38,128 bases of DNA from NCBI GenBank assembly GCA_016714765.1, contig JADKCF010000030.1, positions 1 through 38,128 of the forward strand. Reading direction: 5' to 3'. The notes beneath the pieces were generated by a model, which did not search any database, had not been told where the DNA came from, and was given only the letters and a program-made list of their open reading frames with translations. Each line of letters starts with the position of its first letter. Position 1 is the stretch's first letter. Positions 26,159-34,658 of the stretch are shown here, one piece after another. A program made the position numbers and the translations under genes. The DNA is from Saprospiraceae bacterium. Its GTDB lineage: Bacteria; Bacteroidota; Bacteroidia; Chitinophagales; Saprospiraceae.

Positions 26159-28552
26159 TCATTTGACGACTGTCAATTTCCCACTGCCTCTCAGCAGATT
26201 TCCCTCCTTGATTTCATAAAAATACACCCCATTGGTTATTGACAATCTGTTCAAATCTATTTGTCCAGATGCCCCTCCAGTGTATACGACATTTCCCATG
26301 ACATCCATTAAAAGCAGCCTCAATGCCTCCTGCCCTGTTTCAATCCCTTTTATATGGCAAACTTCATTTCCGGTAATCACTGTCGGGACTAAAGTGGCTT
26401 TGTTTTGAGAGATATCGTCAGTATTGACTCTCACTGAATTGGCTTTTATTTCCAGGTCGTCAAAATAAAAACCATCGCGTTCTTCATAGGCATCCGTACG
26501 GATGACAAACCTTATCCAGACTTTATTCCTTCCACAAAATGCTGTAAGGTCTATTTCTTCTTTTACCCACTGACTTTGTGTACCATCATACAGGGGACTG
26601 TTGAACTCTTGCTCAGGAACGCCAGGATTGGTGTATTTCCCACACAGGGGTATAAAATTTACATTATCAGCTGAAGCCTGCACTTGTACAAAGTCGTAGT
26701 TATTCTCTAAGTCCCATTTTGCATAAAACTGAAGCACTGCAAATTCTGCCTTGGACAAATCCACAGCTTGTTTGGTTGTGATAGTTGCACTATAATTGGG
26801 GGGATAGTCACCTTCTTCTGAATCTGTCACAGATGTAGGCTGACTGTAAAACGATTTGTCCGAAATGTTCCATCCTTCTGATACAAAGCCATCATTTTTG
26901 GTCAATGGGTCAAAAAAAAGAGTACTTAGTTTGTCTCCTATCCACTTCTTCTTTATGGGTGTGCTGGTAATCAATCCTTCGTTATCAACCAAAAGCTCAA
27001 ATGAGATGCCTCCGGGATAATCCAGACTCTCATCTATATTCAATTCAAAAGAGATTTTAGCCACCTCTCCTTTTGGCAAAGTCAACCATTGATCAGGTGT
27101 AACAACAGAAACTCCCGGTGTGGTAGAACTCAGGCTAATCCTGCTGCTGCCATCTTTCAATCCAGCTCTGGTTACTGTCACTTCAATGGTCTTTTTTTCA
27201 GGAGAAAGAAAAGATGATGAGGCGCTTTCCAACGCTTCATAGTAGCTTAGTGTCAGTAGTGCTGTATGAAGATTCATCCAGACACATGACCTGTTGAGGT
27301 AATCAATATCTACTGCAGGTGGCCAGAATGAAGGTCCTACTTCGGGTGTAAAACTGTAAATTTTATTTTTTTCAGCCACTTCTCCATACATCCAGTCATC
27401 ACTATCTCCATTGACAGTATAGCCTACTGTTTCTGATCCTGTCCCCATAGAAAAACTATTTTCTTTATTGATGACTCTGCCCATAGATTTAAATAAGATA
27501 TCCTCGTCAGTGGGTTCGTCATTGTAGCCCCACGGATGAATCAGAAAATTTCCGAATGTATGGTAATTAAGTGCAATTTTAAAGTCATGAACAAGGCAAA
27601 GATTTCTCAGAGATCGGGTTTCAGGCTCTGAAAAACCACTTTTACCTCTGAATGTCTGTGAGTTGGGGTTATTGGATGAACCCACATCATCGTACCCCCA
27701 GTAGTGGCCATAATTTCTATTGAGGTCTACTCCTTTCAGTTTCCCTTCTTCATCCTTCCACATATTTTTACGCCAGAGTCCGCCTCCTGCAGGGTTGGTG
27801 ACTTGATTTTGCTGATAACCGTCAGGATTGACACAAGGTACAAAATACAATTGTGTCTGATTAACGATTTTAGTTACAGTAGGGTCACTGCCATAGTTTT
27901 CAAGCAGATACCATACATAAAATATCATCTGGGACAAGCCATTTGGTTCGCGGGCATGATGCAAAGCCGTATATAATACTTTAGGTTCGCCTATTTCTTC
28001 CTGCATGACATTGTCAGAAAGCTTGATATAAAAAAGACGGTTATTCTGGTGCGTGGTGATGGTATCTATATCTGTTCGTTTTGATATCAAAAGAGGATAT
28101 CTAACAGCCATGGAGTCTAGTATATCGAGCATTTCCTTATAGGTGAAGTATCCACCCATAGTACCAGGTTTGTATTGAGAAGGCGTTTGATAATTGTATT
28201 CAGCTATCTGTTGTCCGTCACAATTGTCTTTGAGCTGCCATGAATGGTGTCCCAATTCTGATTTTCTTGTAGGATCTGCATAGTACTCATTTACATTTTC
28301 GATGAGAATATCCACTTCAAAGTTTAACTGTCGGATTATGGCCATCTCTGAGGGTGAAAAATCACTTACGAAATACCTGTTTTTTACAAATAAACCATGA
28401 TCTGTTTCTATTCCTGCTTTGGCCAATTCCTGGATATCGCGTCCAATAAGGTTGATTTTTGCTTTGGAGTGATGTTGACCATTTATCTTGGCAACCGATA
28501 AAAAACAAAATACGAAAAAGAAGATTGGAGTCAGATACCGCATAAATTGCAT
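26159..28552 (-). CDS. M14-family zinc carboxypeptidase with T9SS sorting domain
   Basis: A secreted peptidase of 797 residues. The signal peptide is RYLTPIFFFVFCFLSVAKINGQ; a start at 28543 (MRYL) is equally possible. The catalytic domain spans about residues 120-440, with zinc ligands H199 and E202 (ALHHAREPNGLSQ) and H331 (ALNYHTFGN). It also has the substrate-binding LNRNYG near 277-282 and the catalytic Glu about 404 (SFTPEVGPSFWP). Beta-sandwich modules follow, including a concanavalin-like module rich in Trp/Tyr (YFDDLEIKAN). The C-terminus, ITNGVYFYEIKEGN...GKLTVVK, is a type A T9SS sorting signal, so it is exported and probably surface-attached or released. Confidence 0.93.
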   Translation of the reverse strand: MQFMRYLTPIFFFVFCFLSVAKINGQHHSKAKINLIGRDIQELAKAGIETDHGLFVKNRYFVSDFSPSEMAIIRQLNFEVDILIENVNEYYADPTRKSELGHHSWQLKDNCDGQQIAEYNYQTPSQYKPGTMGGYFTYKEMLDILDSMAVRYPLLISKRTDIDTITTHQNNRLFYIKLSDNVMQEEIGEPKVLYTALHHAREPNGLSQMIFYVWYLLENYGSDPTVTKIVNQTQLYFVPCVNPDGYQQNQVTNPAGGGLWRKNMWKDEEGKLKGVDLNRNYGHYWGYDDVGSSNNPNSQTFRGKSGFSEPETRSLRNLCLVHDFKIALNYHTFGNFLIHPWGYNDEPTDEDILFKSMGRVINKENSFSMGTGSETVGYTVNGDSDDWMYGEVAEKNKIYSFTPEVGPSFWPPAVDIDYLNRSCVWMNLHTALLTLSYYEALESASSSFLSPEKKTIEVTVTRAGLKDGSSRISLSSTTPGVSVVTPDQWLTLPKGEVAKISFELNIDESLDYPGGISFELLVDNEGLITSTPIKKKWIGDKLSTLFFDPLTKNDGFVSEGWNISDKSFYSQPTSVTDSEEGDYPPNYSATITTKQAVDLSKAEFAVLQFYAKWDLENNYDFVQVQASADNVNFIPLCGKYTNPGVPEQEFNSPLYDGTQSQWVKEEIDLTAFCGRNKVWIRFVIRTDAYEERDGFYFDDLEIKANSVRVNTDDISQNKATLVPTVITGNEVCHIKGIETGQEALRLLLMDVMGNVVYTGGASGQIDLNRLSITNGVYFYEIKEGNLLRGSGKLTVVK

Positions 28553-28674
28553 TTTTAAATTCTATGCAATGATACGGCAATCTTTAATAATAGGTACTTT
28601 ATTTGCTCAAAATGTATATCCCAGTTCTTATAAAACCTAAATAGCTGCCAGAAATAATATGGGCTGACCGCAGA

Positions 28675-29077
28675 CTAGTCTACATCAAAATCGGTAATAT
28701 CTACAGGTTCTATTTCATAATCTATTAGGGAACGTTGTCCTTTTCCGTTTTGTTTATTGAGTGACCAATGGTCAGTAGCTGTTGTTTGCAACCATATTTC
28801 AGAAGATTTTCGGAATACCTGCACATTCAGTTTAAATTTATCTTTCATCATCTTTTCAAAATCAGCCACCGTCTTATCACCATCGATGATAAACTCCGTT
28901 TCTTTCAGGTCCGGATTGATGTCAATCAGTAATGTACTGTGTGAAATCTGCTCCGCCATAGGTGATCCCTCAGAGGCACCATGTATGTTTTTATAAAACT
29001 CCAACCGAAGAAACTCAAATTGATCATTGAATTGGTCAGATATATTTTTGGATAGTGGATAATCTGTTAAGTTTCAT
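28675..29077 (-). CDS. Small conserved hypothetical protein (one frameshift near the N-terminus)
   Basis: The intact frame (28675-29004) gives 109 residues, including EFYKNIHGASEGSPMAEQI and DHWSLNKQNGKGQ. Upstream, an ATG at 29077 leads into the same protein if the T5 run at 29045-29049 is one base shorter. It then reads LSTIQNISDQFNDQFEFLRL and joins EFYKNI, giving 133 residues. The NDQF/LRLEFY segment looks like the natural N-terminus, so the 109-residue version is probably short. The function is unknown. The protein is acidic at its C-terminus (PVDITDFDVD) and has no signal peptide or membrane segment. I have the impression it is a common small Bacteroidota protein but cannot name a family. 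Confidence 0.62.
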
Positions 29078-29187
29078 GTGTCAATGTGGTTAAAAGAATT
29101 AAGCATAAAATAAAAAAAAACGAAGCCTGTCTAAGTTATAAAAAACTGTAATTTGATACTCATAAGTTATGTCCAAGTCGACCAAGA

Positions 29188-29655
29188 CTAAGTGTGGCTG
29201 GAAGCTATCAGGTGCGGCTCTGTAAAAGCCAAAATCATGAGGTCATATGTAGTGATAATACCCCTCAGATAATCAGAGTCATCTATGACAGGAAGCGCTC
29301 TAAAATAGTTTTCACGGAAAATCTGAACACATTTTTTGATCGTATCGTCAGGACTTACCTTGATGACATTCGTCTCCATGATATCTTTGGCTAGGTTGCT
29401 GGACAATAAAAATGTATTTTTTCTGATACTGGCCGGCAATTGCAGCTTTGTCCCCCAATCCATCAATAAAAGAATGTCTGATCTGGAGATGATACCAATA
29501 AATTTTTTATCATCCCCTACAACAGGAATGTGATGTATATTTTCTCTTTCAAAAATAGAATTTACATCCTTAAGAATAGTGTCTTGTCTGACAGTTATCA
29601 AATCTGTGCTCATGACCTCTTTGACTGTAAGTCCGAGTAAATCCATTGTGCTCAT
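29188..29655 (-). CDS. CBS-domain pair protein
   Basis: A 155-residue stand-alone protein made of two CBS domains. The first (about residues 10-70) has VKEVMSTDLITVRQDTILKD, HHIPVVGDDKKFIGIISRSD. The second (about 88-150) has AKDIMETNVIKVSPDDTIKK, FRALPVIDDSDYLRGIITTYD. CBS pairs bind adenosine nucleotides and usually regulate a partner. No partner is identifiable here. On the minus strand a TAACTTTG (29720-29713) upstream fits a -7 element, without a clear -33. Confidence 0.88.
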   Translation of the reverse strand: MSTMDLLGLTVKEVMSTDLITVRQDTILKDVNSIFERENIHHIPVVGDDKKFIGIISRSDILLLMDWGTKLQLPASIRKNTFLLSSNLAKDIMETNVIKVSPDDTIKKCVQIFRENYFRALPVIDDSDYLRGIITTYDLMILAFTEPHLIASSHT

Positions 29656-29787
29656 ATGTCTGTATTTATTGTTTTATTAATAAAAAGCTACCACTCTTTA
29701 CTCACTACACGACAAAGTTATAATATATGTATCGCAGGTTATATGACTGAAATCAGCAAACGTCTTGATGGATGTCAGTGATTTATT

Positions 29788-29817
29788 TTTGTTTACTTCA
29801 CTAATTTGATAATTTTG
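29788..29817 (+). promoter_or_regulatory. Candidate promoter of the cytidine deaminase gene
   Basis: TTTG at 29788-29791, an 18-base spacer, and TAATTTTG at 29810-29817 match the Bacteroidota TTTG / TAnnTTTG promoter. The start codon at 29867 is about 43 bases after the predicted start of transcription. It lies in the 211-base gap between the divergent CBS gene and cdd. Confidence 0.5.
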
Positions 29818-29866
29818 GTTCAATTTTTGGACTATTACTTTTTCATACATCATACATCATAGTACT

Positions 29867-30349
29867 ATGCAGATAAAAAATGAGAGCTTCGAATATAAAG
29901 TATATTCTTCCATGGATGAAATGCCTTCGGGAGACCGTGAGTTATTGCTGGCAGCCATCGCTCAACTCGAAAAAGCCTATGCCCCCTACTCCAATTTTCA
30001 TGTCGGAGCAGCTGCAAGACTCTCAGACGGTGATATTTTTATAGGAAGTAATCAAGAAAACGCCTCGTACCCACTATGTATGTGTGGAGAGCGGGTTGCA
30101 TTGTATAACGCTGCGGCCAATAAACCCAATGTGCCGGTAGATGCTGTTGCCATCACTATCAAAAACCAACATGCCACTATAGATAAGCCGGTATCGCCAT
30201 GTGGCGCCTGCAGACAGGTAATTTCTGAGTTTGAATACAGACATAAGCAACCCATCAGGATCATTTTAAAATCCGACAGTCCGGAGGTTTATGTACTAAA
30301 TTCTGTAGCAGATATCCTGCCCCTTGGATTTAACGCAACATTTCTCTGA
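29867..30349 (+). CDS. cdd: Cytidine deaminase
   Basis: Zinc-dependent hydrolytic deamination of cytidine and deoxycytidine in pyrimidine salvage. The 160-residue protein has YAPYSNFHVGAAARLSDG, the first zinc Cys and proton-shuttle Glu as C73 and E75 (PLCMCGERVALYNAA), and the second Cys pair C112 and C115 (SPCGACRQVISEFE). The residue between C73 and E75 is Gly instead of the usual Ala. The 3' end overlaps the convergent kdsB gene by 20 bp. Confidence 0.95.
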   Translation: MQIKNESFEYKVYSSMDEMPSGDRELLLAAIAQLEKAYAPYSNFHVGAAARLSDGDIFIGSNQENASYPLCMCGERVALYNAAANKPNVPVDAVAITIKNQHATIDKPVSPCGACRQVISEFEYRHKQPIRIILKSDSPEVYVLNSVADILPLGFNATFL

Positions 30350-31079
30350 AAAATAGGTCTCTGACTCTTTCCAGATCTTCCGGAGTATCCACGCCAACAG
30401 ATGCATAATACGTCTCTTTGCAATATACAGTAAATCCATGCTGAAGCCATCTCAGTTGCTCCAGGGATTCGACTTTTTCATAGGTTGATGACGGCAGAGC
30501 AGTGATCCGGTGGAGTATATCTTTTTTAAAACCGTACAGCCCAATATGCCGATAATATGGCGTCAGAGACAACCATTGGCCATACCCTGCATCCCGTATA
30601 GCAGGAATAGCTTGCCTGGAAAAATACAACGCCTTATCATTGTCATCCCTTACAACTTTGACTACATTATAATCAAATAAAAGATCCGGGTCAGTAAGCC
30701 GCTGGCACTGGGTGCCTATCTGGACATTTTCCTCTTTCATAAGGTGGATCAGATCTTCTATCTGGCCAGGATGAATCAGTGGTTCGTCGCCTTGCAGATT
30801 GATGATGATATCGCTATTGAGACTTCTGGTGACTTCTGCTACCCTGTCGGTTCCGGACTGGTGATCAGGACTTGTCATGACGGCTTTACCTCCATGGGCT
30901 ATCACGTGATCAAAAATGACCTTATGATCTGTCGCTACAATGACCTCATCAGCAGAGGGCACTTTCACAGCCTGACCATATACTCTCATGACAAGACTTT
31001 TTCCGAAAATGTCGGCCAAAGGTTTTTCAGGAAGTCTGCTGGATGCCATCCTGGAAGGTATGATTATAGAGGTCTTCAA
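30330..31079 (-). CDS. kdsB: 3-deoxy-manno-octulosonate cytidylyltransferase
   Basis: Activates Kdo as CMP-Kdo for lipopolysaccharide inner-core synthesis, showing a Gram-negative envelope. The 249-residue protein has the nucleotide-binding start SIIIPSRMASSRLPEKPLAD, then VIVATDH, MTSPDHQSGTDRVAEV, NLQGDEPLI and YRHIGLYGFKKDIL. SLEQLRWLQHGF near the C-terminus completes the family pattern. It ends inside the last codons of cdd (tail-to-tail overlap). Confidence 0.97.
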   Translation of the reverse strand: MKTSIIIPSRMASSRLPEKPLADIFGKSLVMRVYGQAVKVPSADEVIVATDHKVIFDHVIAHGGKAVMTSPDHQSGTDRVAEVTRSLNSDIIINLQGDEPLIHPGQIEDLIHLMKEENVQIGTQCQRLTDPDLLFDYNVVKVVRDDNDKALYFSRQAIPAIRDAGYGQWLSLTPYYRHIGLYGFKKDILHRITALPSSTYEKVESLEQLRWLQHGFTVYCKETYYASVGVDTPEDLERVRDLFFREMLR

Positions 31080-31157
31080 AGTAAAATTTTAAAAAATTAT
31101 TAAAAATAATAACATATTATGATTTTTCGTAATATATTTGTCCCGTTATCCAGAAGT

Positions 31158-32123
31158 ATGATACAAAGAAAACAAATTTTAAGTCTGTCTTTACTAAAAA
31201 AATGTAAAAGTACTTTTTTTTTATTTTGTCTGGGTCATACTGCTATGATTGCACAATCCAGTAGCAACCGATTTTTTTCTTCAGGATCAGAGATCGTCGC
31301 CGACGTTCTCCCTGGGAATGATATTTATTATTGTCATGTTTATGACAGGGGTATTCCGATTTACGATCTTGCCGAAGTTTTTCATATAAAACCTGAAAAG
31401 GTGATGAAAGCCAATAAGCTTCTTCCAAATCAGCCGATCAATGACGGCAAGATTGTAAAAATACCCATTTCAGAGATTGTATCATCCTGAACCCAAACTT
31501 CAACCTGGTAAACAACCGCATCTGGCACTGGTTTATATCGTCAGAAAGGGTGAAACGTTATATAGAATCGCTCATGAATATTTTGATACTGATACCAAAG
31601 CTCTTTTGACCATCAACCAAAAGGATCATCATGATGTCAGGCCGGGAGAAAAGCTATTGATTGGTTGGATTTTACTGCCAAAACCCAGCAAAACAAGCGA
31701 AACAAAAAAAGAAATTCCGGTCGTTAAGTCCATTGAAAAAAATAATCCAAGCCCTGTAGCTGCAGAAAAAAAAATCAAATCAGAACCTGCCAAACTCAAC
31801 CCTGTCCAGCAGCAGCCTACAGCATTGGCCGAAACAAAAATCATCAAGTACTATCTCTCAGATGTGATAGGTCGGTGGGACAAATCATCGGACGGCAATG
31901 AAAGTTTTTTTGCCCTCCACAATGAAGCAAAGCCTGGCAGTATGATGGACATCTACAACCCCATGCTCAAAAAACATGTCAAAGCTAAGGTCTTGGCAAA
32001 ATACCAGCAGGCACTTATCAAAGCGATGTAGAAATATTTATCAGTCAGTCTGTGGCAAAAGCTTTAGGGTTGCTGGATACGAGATACAAGGTAAATATAA
32101 AGTTTGAAAAATCTTCACAGTGA
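31158..32123 (+). CDS. LysM-domain cell-wall-binding protein (two frameshifts)
   Basis: An exported protein whose frame is broken twice. The start at 31158 (MIQRKQ) is preferred because a TATATTTG at 31133-31140 fits a -7 element; an ATG at 31119 is in frame. The signal segment is TFFLFCLGHTAMIAQ. The first LysM-like domain is VYDRGIPIYDLAEVFHIKPE through DGKIVKIPIS. The frame stops at 31490, and one base fewer near 31475-31483 links to HPEPKLQPGKQPHLALVY and a second LysM, YIVRKGETLYRIAHEYF. After a Lys/Pro-rich linker comes a double-psi-barrel-like tail (SFFALHNEAKPGSMMDIYNP). One base more near 32023-32025 extends it as DVEIFISQSVAKALGLL to the stop at 32123. It presumably binds peptidoglycan in the periplasm. 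Confidence 0.75.
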
Positions 32124-32127
32124 AGAT
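32111..32127. repeat. Perfect 8-bp-arm palindrome across the LysM gene stop
   Basis: ATCTTCAC-A-GTGAAGAT is a 17-base palindrome that contains the TGA at 32121-32123. No T tract follows on either strand, so it is a poor terminator by itself. It might act with the hairpin 18 bases downstream in the convergent gene end. Confidence 0.4.
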
Positions 32128-32140
32128 GAATTTCCGCATA

Positions 32141-32178
32141 TAAAAAGAGGAGACAGAAAACCAGTTTCTATCTCCTCT
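32141..32178 (-). terminator. Intrinsic terminator of the giant adhesin gene
   Basis: Read on the minus strand, AGAGGAGATAGAAA (32178-32165), a five-base loop and TTTCTGTCTCCTCT (32159-32146) pair as a 14-bp stem with one mismatch, followed directly by TTTTTATA. It lies 32 bases after the adhesin stop at 32210. There is no T tract on the plus side, so it serves the minus-strand gene. Confidence 0.8.
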
Positions 32179-32209
32179 ATGGAATTACTCCATGAAAATT
32201 CGGATTATA

Positions 32210-33157
32210 TTATTCCATCATGATCATCTTTATAGTAGCAGATTCGTCAGTTGTGCCAATGGTTACAAACAGAACCCCAAATCTGTTGTCCAGTGATGCT
32301 CGGCTGAGCAATAATTCATTATTACCGGCTTGCTTACTTTCTTTTCGTGACAGGATTAGTTTTCCATCCACATCAGTCACTCTGATATTTACAATGTCGT
32401 TTTTAGGGATATAATAACTTATCGAAGTAATATCGGAGAATGGATTTGGCACATTTTGGAATACTTTAAGCTGATTGTAAGACTCTACATGCTGACTATT
32501 GCGATATTCGATGCCCAAATCCTGAACGCCATAACTGGCTCCAATCAATTCGTTTTCGTTCTGCCCATTTCGGATGGAAAGCATTTCTTTCACTGAACCA
32601 CTTTTTCCGGACATCAAAACCAATTCGAACAAAACATCGTCTTCTTTCACATCCAAAAGTTCATTGGTATTCCAGCTGAATGTCAATATTTGTTGACCAT
32701 TTTTGTCTGTAAATAAATGATAATTCTGAGATTTTACATCCATTAGGCCTGCTCTTATATCGTTTACAATTGCTCCGTTTTTCATATCCAAAGCGAACTG
32801 CATACCATATAATGATTTTAGATCTCCTGCCTTCACTTCCACTATTTTACTCTGGTTAGACTCTACGAATTCATCCTGGATATACATATTCATCTTTTCA
32901 GACCTTGCCCTGGTAGACTGGTCTGCAGCATTCAAAATAGCATTCAGATTGACATCTCCAACCTTGATACCAGTAAAGTCATGTTTCACTTCTGTTTCTA
33001 TGTGAGCCGTAAAAAATGCTTTTTCAGTTAAATCCCATGGGCTGACCACATCATTGATGTCCTGATTATAGATAAATTTCCATGATGTGTTTTTGGCAAG
33101 TTTCAAAGTCTGCCCTAGTATGAGTTTTCTGAGTTCTGTAAGGTCTGCCGCTGTCAC
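32210..33157 (-). CDS. Giant surface adhesin, C-terminal segment: dockerin-like half, beta-sandwich, T9SS sorting domain
   Basis: The last 315 residues of the large surface protein; the methionine shown by the frame is internal. With the preceding bases it starts ADANNDKKVTAADLTELRKL, the second half of a dockerin type I-like calcium-binding pair. Next come TGIKVGDVNLNAILNAAD, a beta-rich module (about residues 110-215) that could be cohesin-like, and the C-terminal sorting domain from QVFQNVPNPFSD-type sequence (here KVFQNVPNPFSDITSISYYI) to TIKMIMME. The sorting domain directs export through the T9SS. The frame joins the next segment if the GG at 33182-33183 is a single G. Confidence 0.78.
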   Translation of the reverse strand: MTAADLTELRKLILGQTLKLAKNTSWKFIYNQDINDVVSPWDLTEKAFFTAHIETEVKHDFTGIKVGDVNLNAILNAADQSTRARSEKMNMYIQDEFVESNQSKIVEVKAGDLKSLYGMQFALDMKNGAIVNDIRAGLMDVKSQNYHLFTDKNGQQILTFSWNTNELLDVKEDDVLFELVLMSGKSGSVKEMLSIRNGQNENELIGASYGVQDLGIEYRNSQHVESYNQLKVFQNVPNPFSDITSISYYIPKNDIVNIRVTDVDGKLILSRKESKQAGNNELLLSRASLDNRFGVLFVTIGTTDESATIKMIMME

Positions 33158-33167
33158 TTTTTTATCA

Positions 33168-34658
33168 TTATTGGCGTCTGCGGCGTAACAGCATATTATT
33201 TGTCAGCGGCTGCAATCCCAGTATGTGTCTTTGTATCATGACCAGGTCTAAAGTGGAAACACCATTGAGATAATCACCCTCTTTTTCGCCATGTATTGTA
33301 TACGCCGCTTCATTTATAAAATGATCAGCTCTATATTTACCATCACTTGCAGAGGGTTTGCTTATTGATTCGCCACTTAAGTCATCAGTAAATATTACAT
33401 CTACCGCTTCCATGGCGCTGCCGTTTAACCCTCTGATATCACCTGTAGCAATGGCTGGACGTGACAATCCACAATTACCTGTATTGTCTTGAAGCTTGAT
33501 ACGAACAGAGCAATAATCACTATTACCCGCTTCGTCCCACACATAGATTTGGATATCTTTCAGGCCCAGGTCCTCACAATCATAAATAATCGCTGATGTA
33601 CACTGCAAGTGATCCCAAAACTCTGCTTCCCCTCTGAGGTATTCAGTTTGTGTAGCTTCGATTGAGACCCCATTTACCATTTTGTAATAATGAGATCTGT
33701 TAAGAGCTACCGGTGCATTTGGTCCAAATGTAAAACATGGTTTTGAGGTACAATTGTCTGTGGCACCTCTGTCATAATCTTTAGCCCAAACTGCTACACT
33801 GAGGGTCGAAGGCATCAATACTGTAGCAATCTCTGTGATACAATATGGAGTTGGTTTTTTGACATCTCTCACGTTGACTATCTGAGTGCAAGATGAGATA
33901 TTACCGCATTTGTCCGCAACTGTCCATGTAAGTTGGTGAAAACCAACATTCAACGTACTGTTGAATACTGAATCCTTTACTGTGGGGCCACCATTCAGTG
34001 AATAATAAAATTCCAACTCTTCTAACGGAGTACAAGTATCACTTCCCACACCTCTTATTCTTACATTTCTGCTGCAACCATCTGTCACATCAAAAGTGGC
34101 TGTGCTGCATATTGGTTGGGGCTTATCAGTATCTATCACTTTGATCACCTGCGAATGGCTTTTTCTGGTAGCCGGTATATTCAAATCGAAAGTACACCAA
34201 TCAATCACTGTCCAGTTTCTGATGATCTTAAAGCAGGCATCATCTACTACTTCGAATATCTGATCTGTGTATGACACTGCCACCTGACTACAACCGGCAT
34301 TTGTCCACTTAGGATATCCCCCTGTTGCTGGATTGGAAGGTCCATAATCTTTGGCTTCATTGCACTGATTGGTCAATGTCACATTATCAGGAAAAACCAC
34401 TTTCTCAAGATCAAATGGGGTCAGATTTCTGATGTAAATTTTTTGGGTGCACGAAACGACTTCCTTATTGGTTCCATTTTCTTTGACCGACCATTTTCTG
34501 AATATTGTCTTTTCGCCACAACTGAGCTCCACAATAGAATCTTTTGGCAATGCAAGGTTATATATAGGGCAACCTGCTGTAAAGCTGGCAAATGAATTTA
34601 ATGCTTCAGGTGTGTAGGCTGATTCACAGTCTAATGTCAAATCACCCGGGCATATCAT
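33168..34658 (-). CDS. Giant surface adhesin, HYR/Ig-like repeat segment ending in first dockerin-like half
   Basis: About 496 residues of Cys-rich Ig/HYR-like modules. Each has the pattern of a Cys near the start, a NWTVIDWCTFDLN- or WTVADKCGNISSC-type core, and a link such as VNVRDVKKPTPYC. The C-terminal part has an SdrD/CNA-B-like segment (GDIRGLNGSAMEAVDVIFTD) and the first dockerin-like half, GVSTLDLVMIQRHILGLQPL. It is not a separate gene: no real start is present, and the sequence continues on both sides once single-base shifts are allowed (near 34650 upstream and 33182 downstream). The repeats resemble extracellular adhesins of Saprospiria. Confidence 0.72.
   Translation of the reverse strand: MICPGDLTLDCESAYTPEALNSFASFTAGCPIYNLALPKDSIVELSCGEKTIFRKWSVKENGTNKEVVSCTQKIYIRNLTPFDLEKVVFPDNVTLTNQCNEAKDYGPSNPATGGYPKWTNAGCSQVAVSYTDQIFEVVDDACFKIIRNWTVIDWCTFDLNIPATRKSHSQVIKVIDTDKPQPICSTATFDVTDGCSRNVRIRGVGSDTCTPLEELEFYYSLNGGPTVKDSVFNSTLNVGFHQLTWTVADKCGNISSCTQIVNVRDVKKPTPYCITEIATVLMPSTLSVAVWAKDYDRGATDNCTSKPCFTFGPNAPVALNRSHYYKMVNGVSIEATQTEYLRGEAEFWDHLQCTSAIIYDCEDLGLKDIQIYVWDEAGNSDYCSVRIKLQDNTGNCGLSRPAIATGDIRGLNGSAMEAVDVIFTDDLSGESISKPSASDGKYRADHFINEAAYTIHGEKEGDYLNGVSTLDLVMIQRHILGLQPLTNNMLLRRRRQ

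Noticed and set aside
25989..26219. Plus-strand frame of 76 codons between the DUF6438-like and M14 genes
   Set aside because: It overlaps the 3' end of the M14 gene, has no recognisable features and its composition looks like non-coding sequence.
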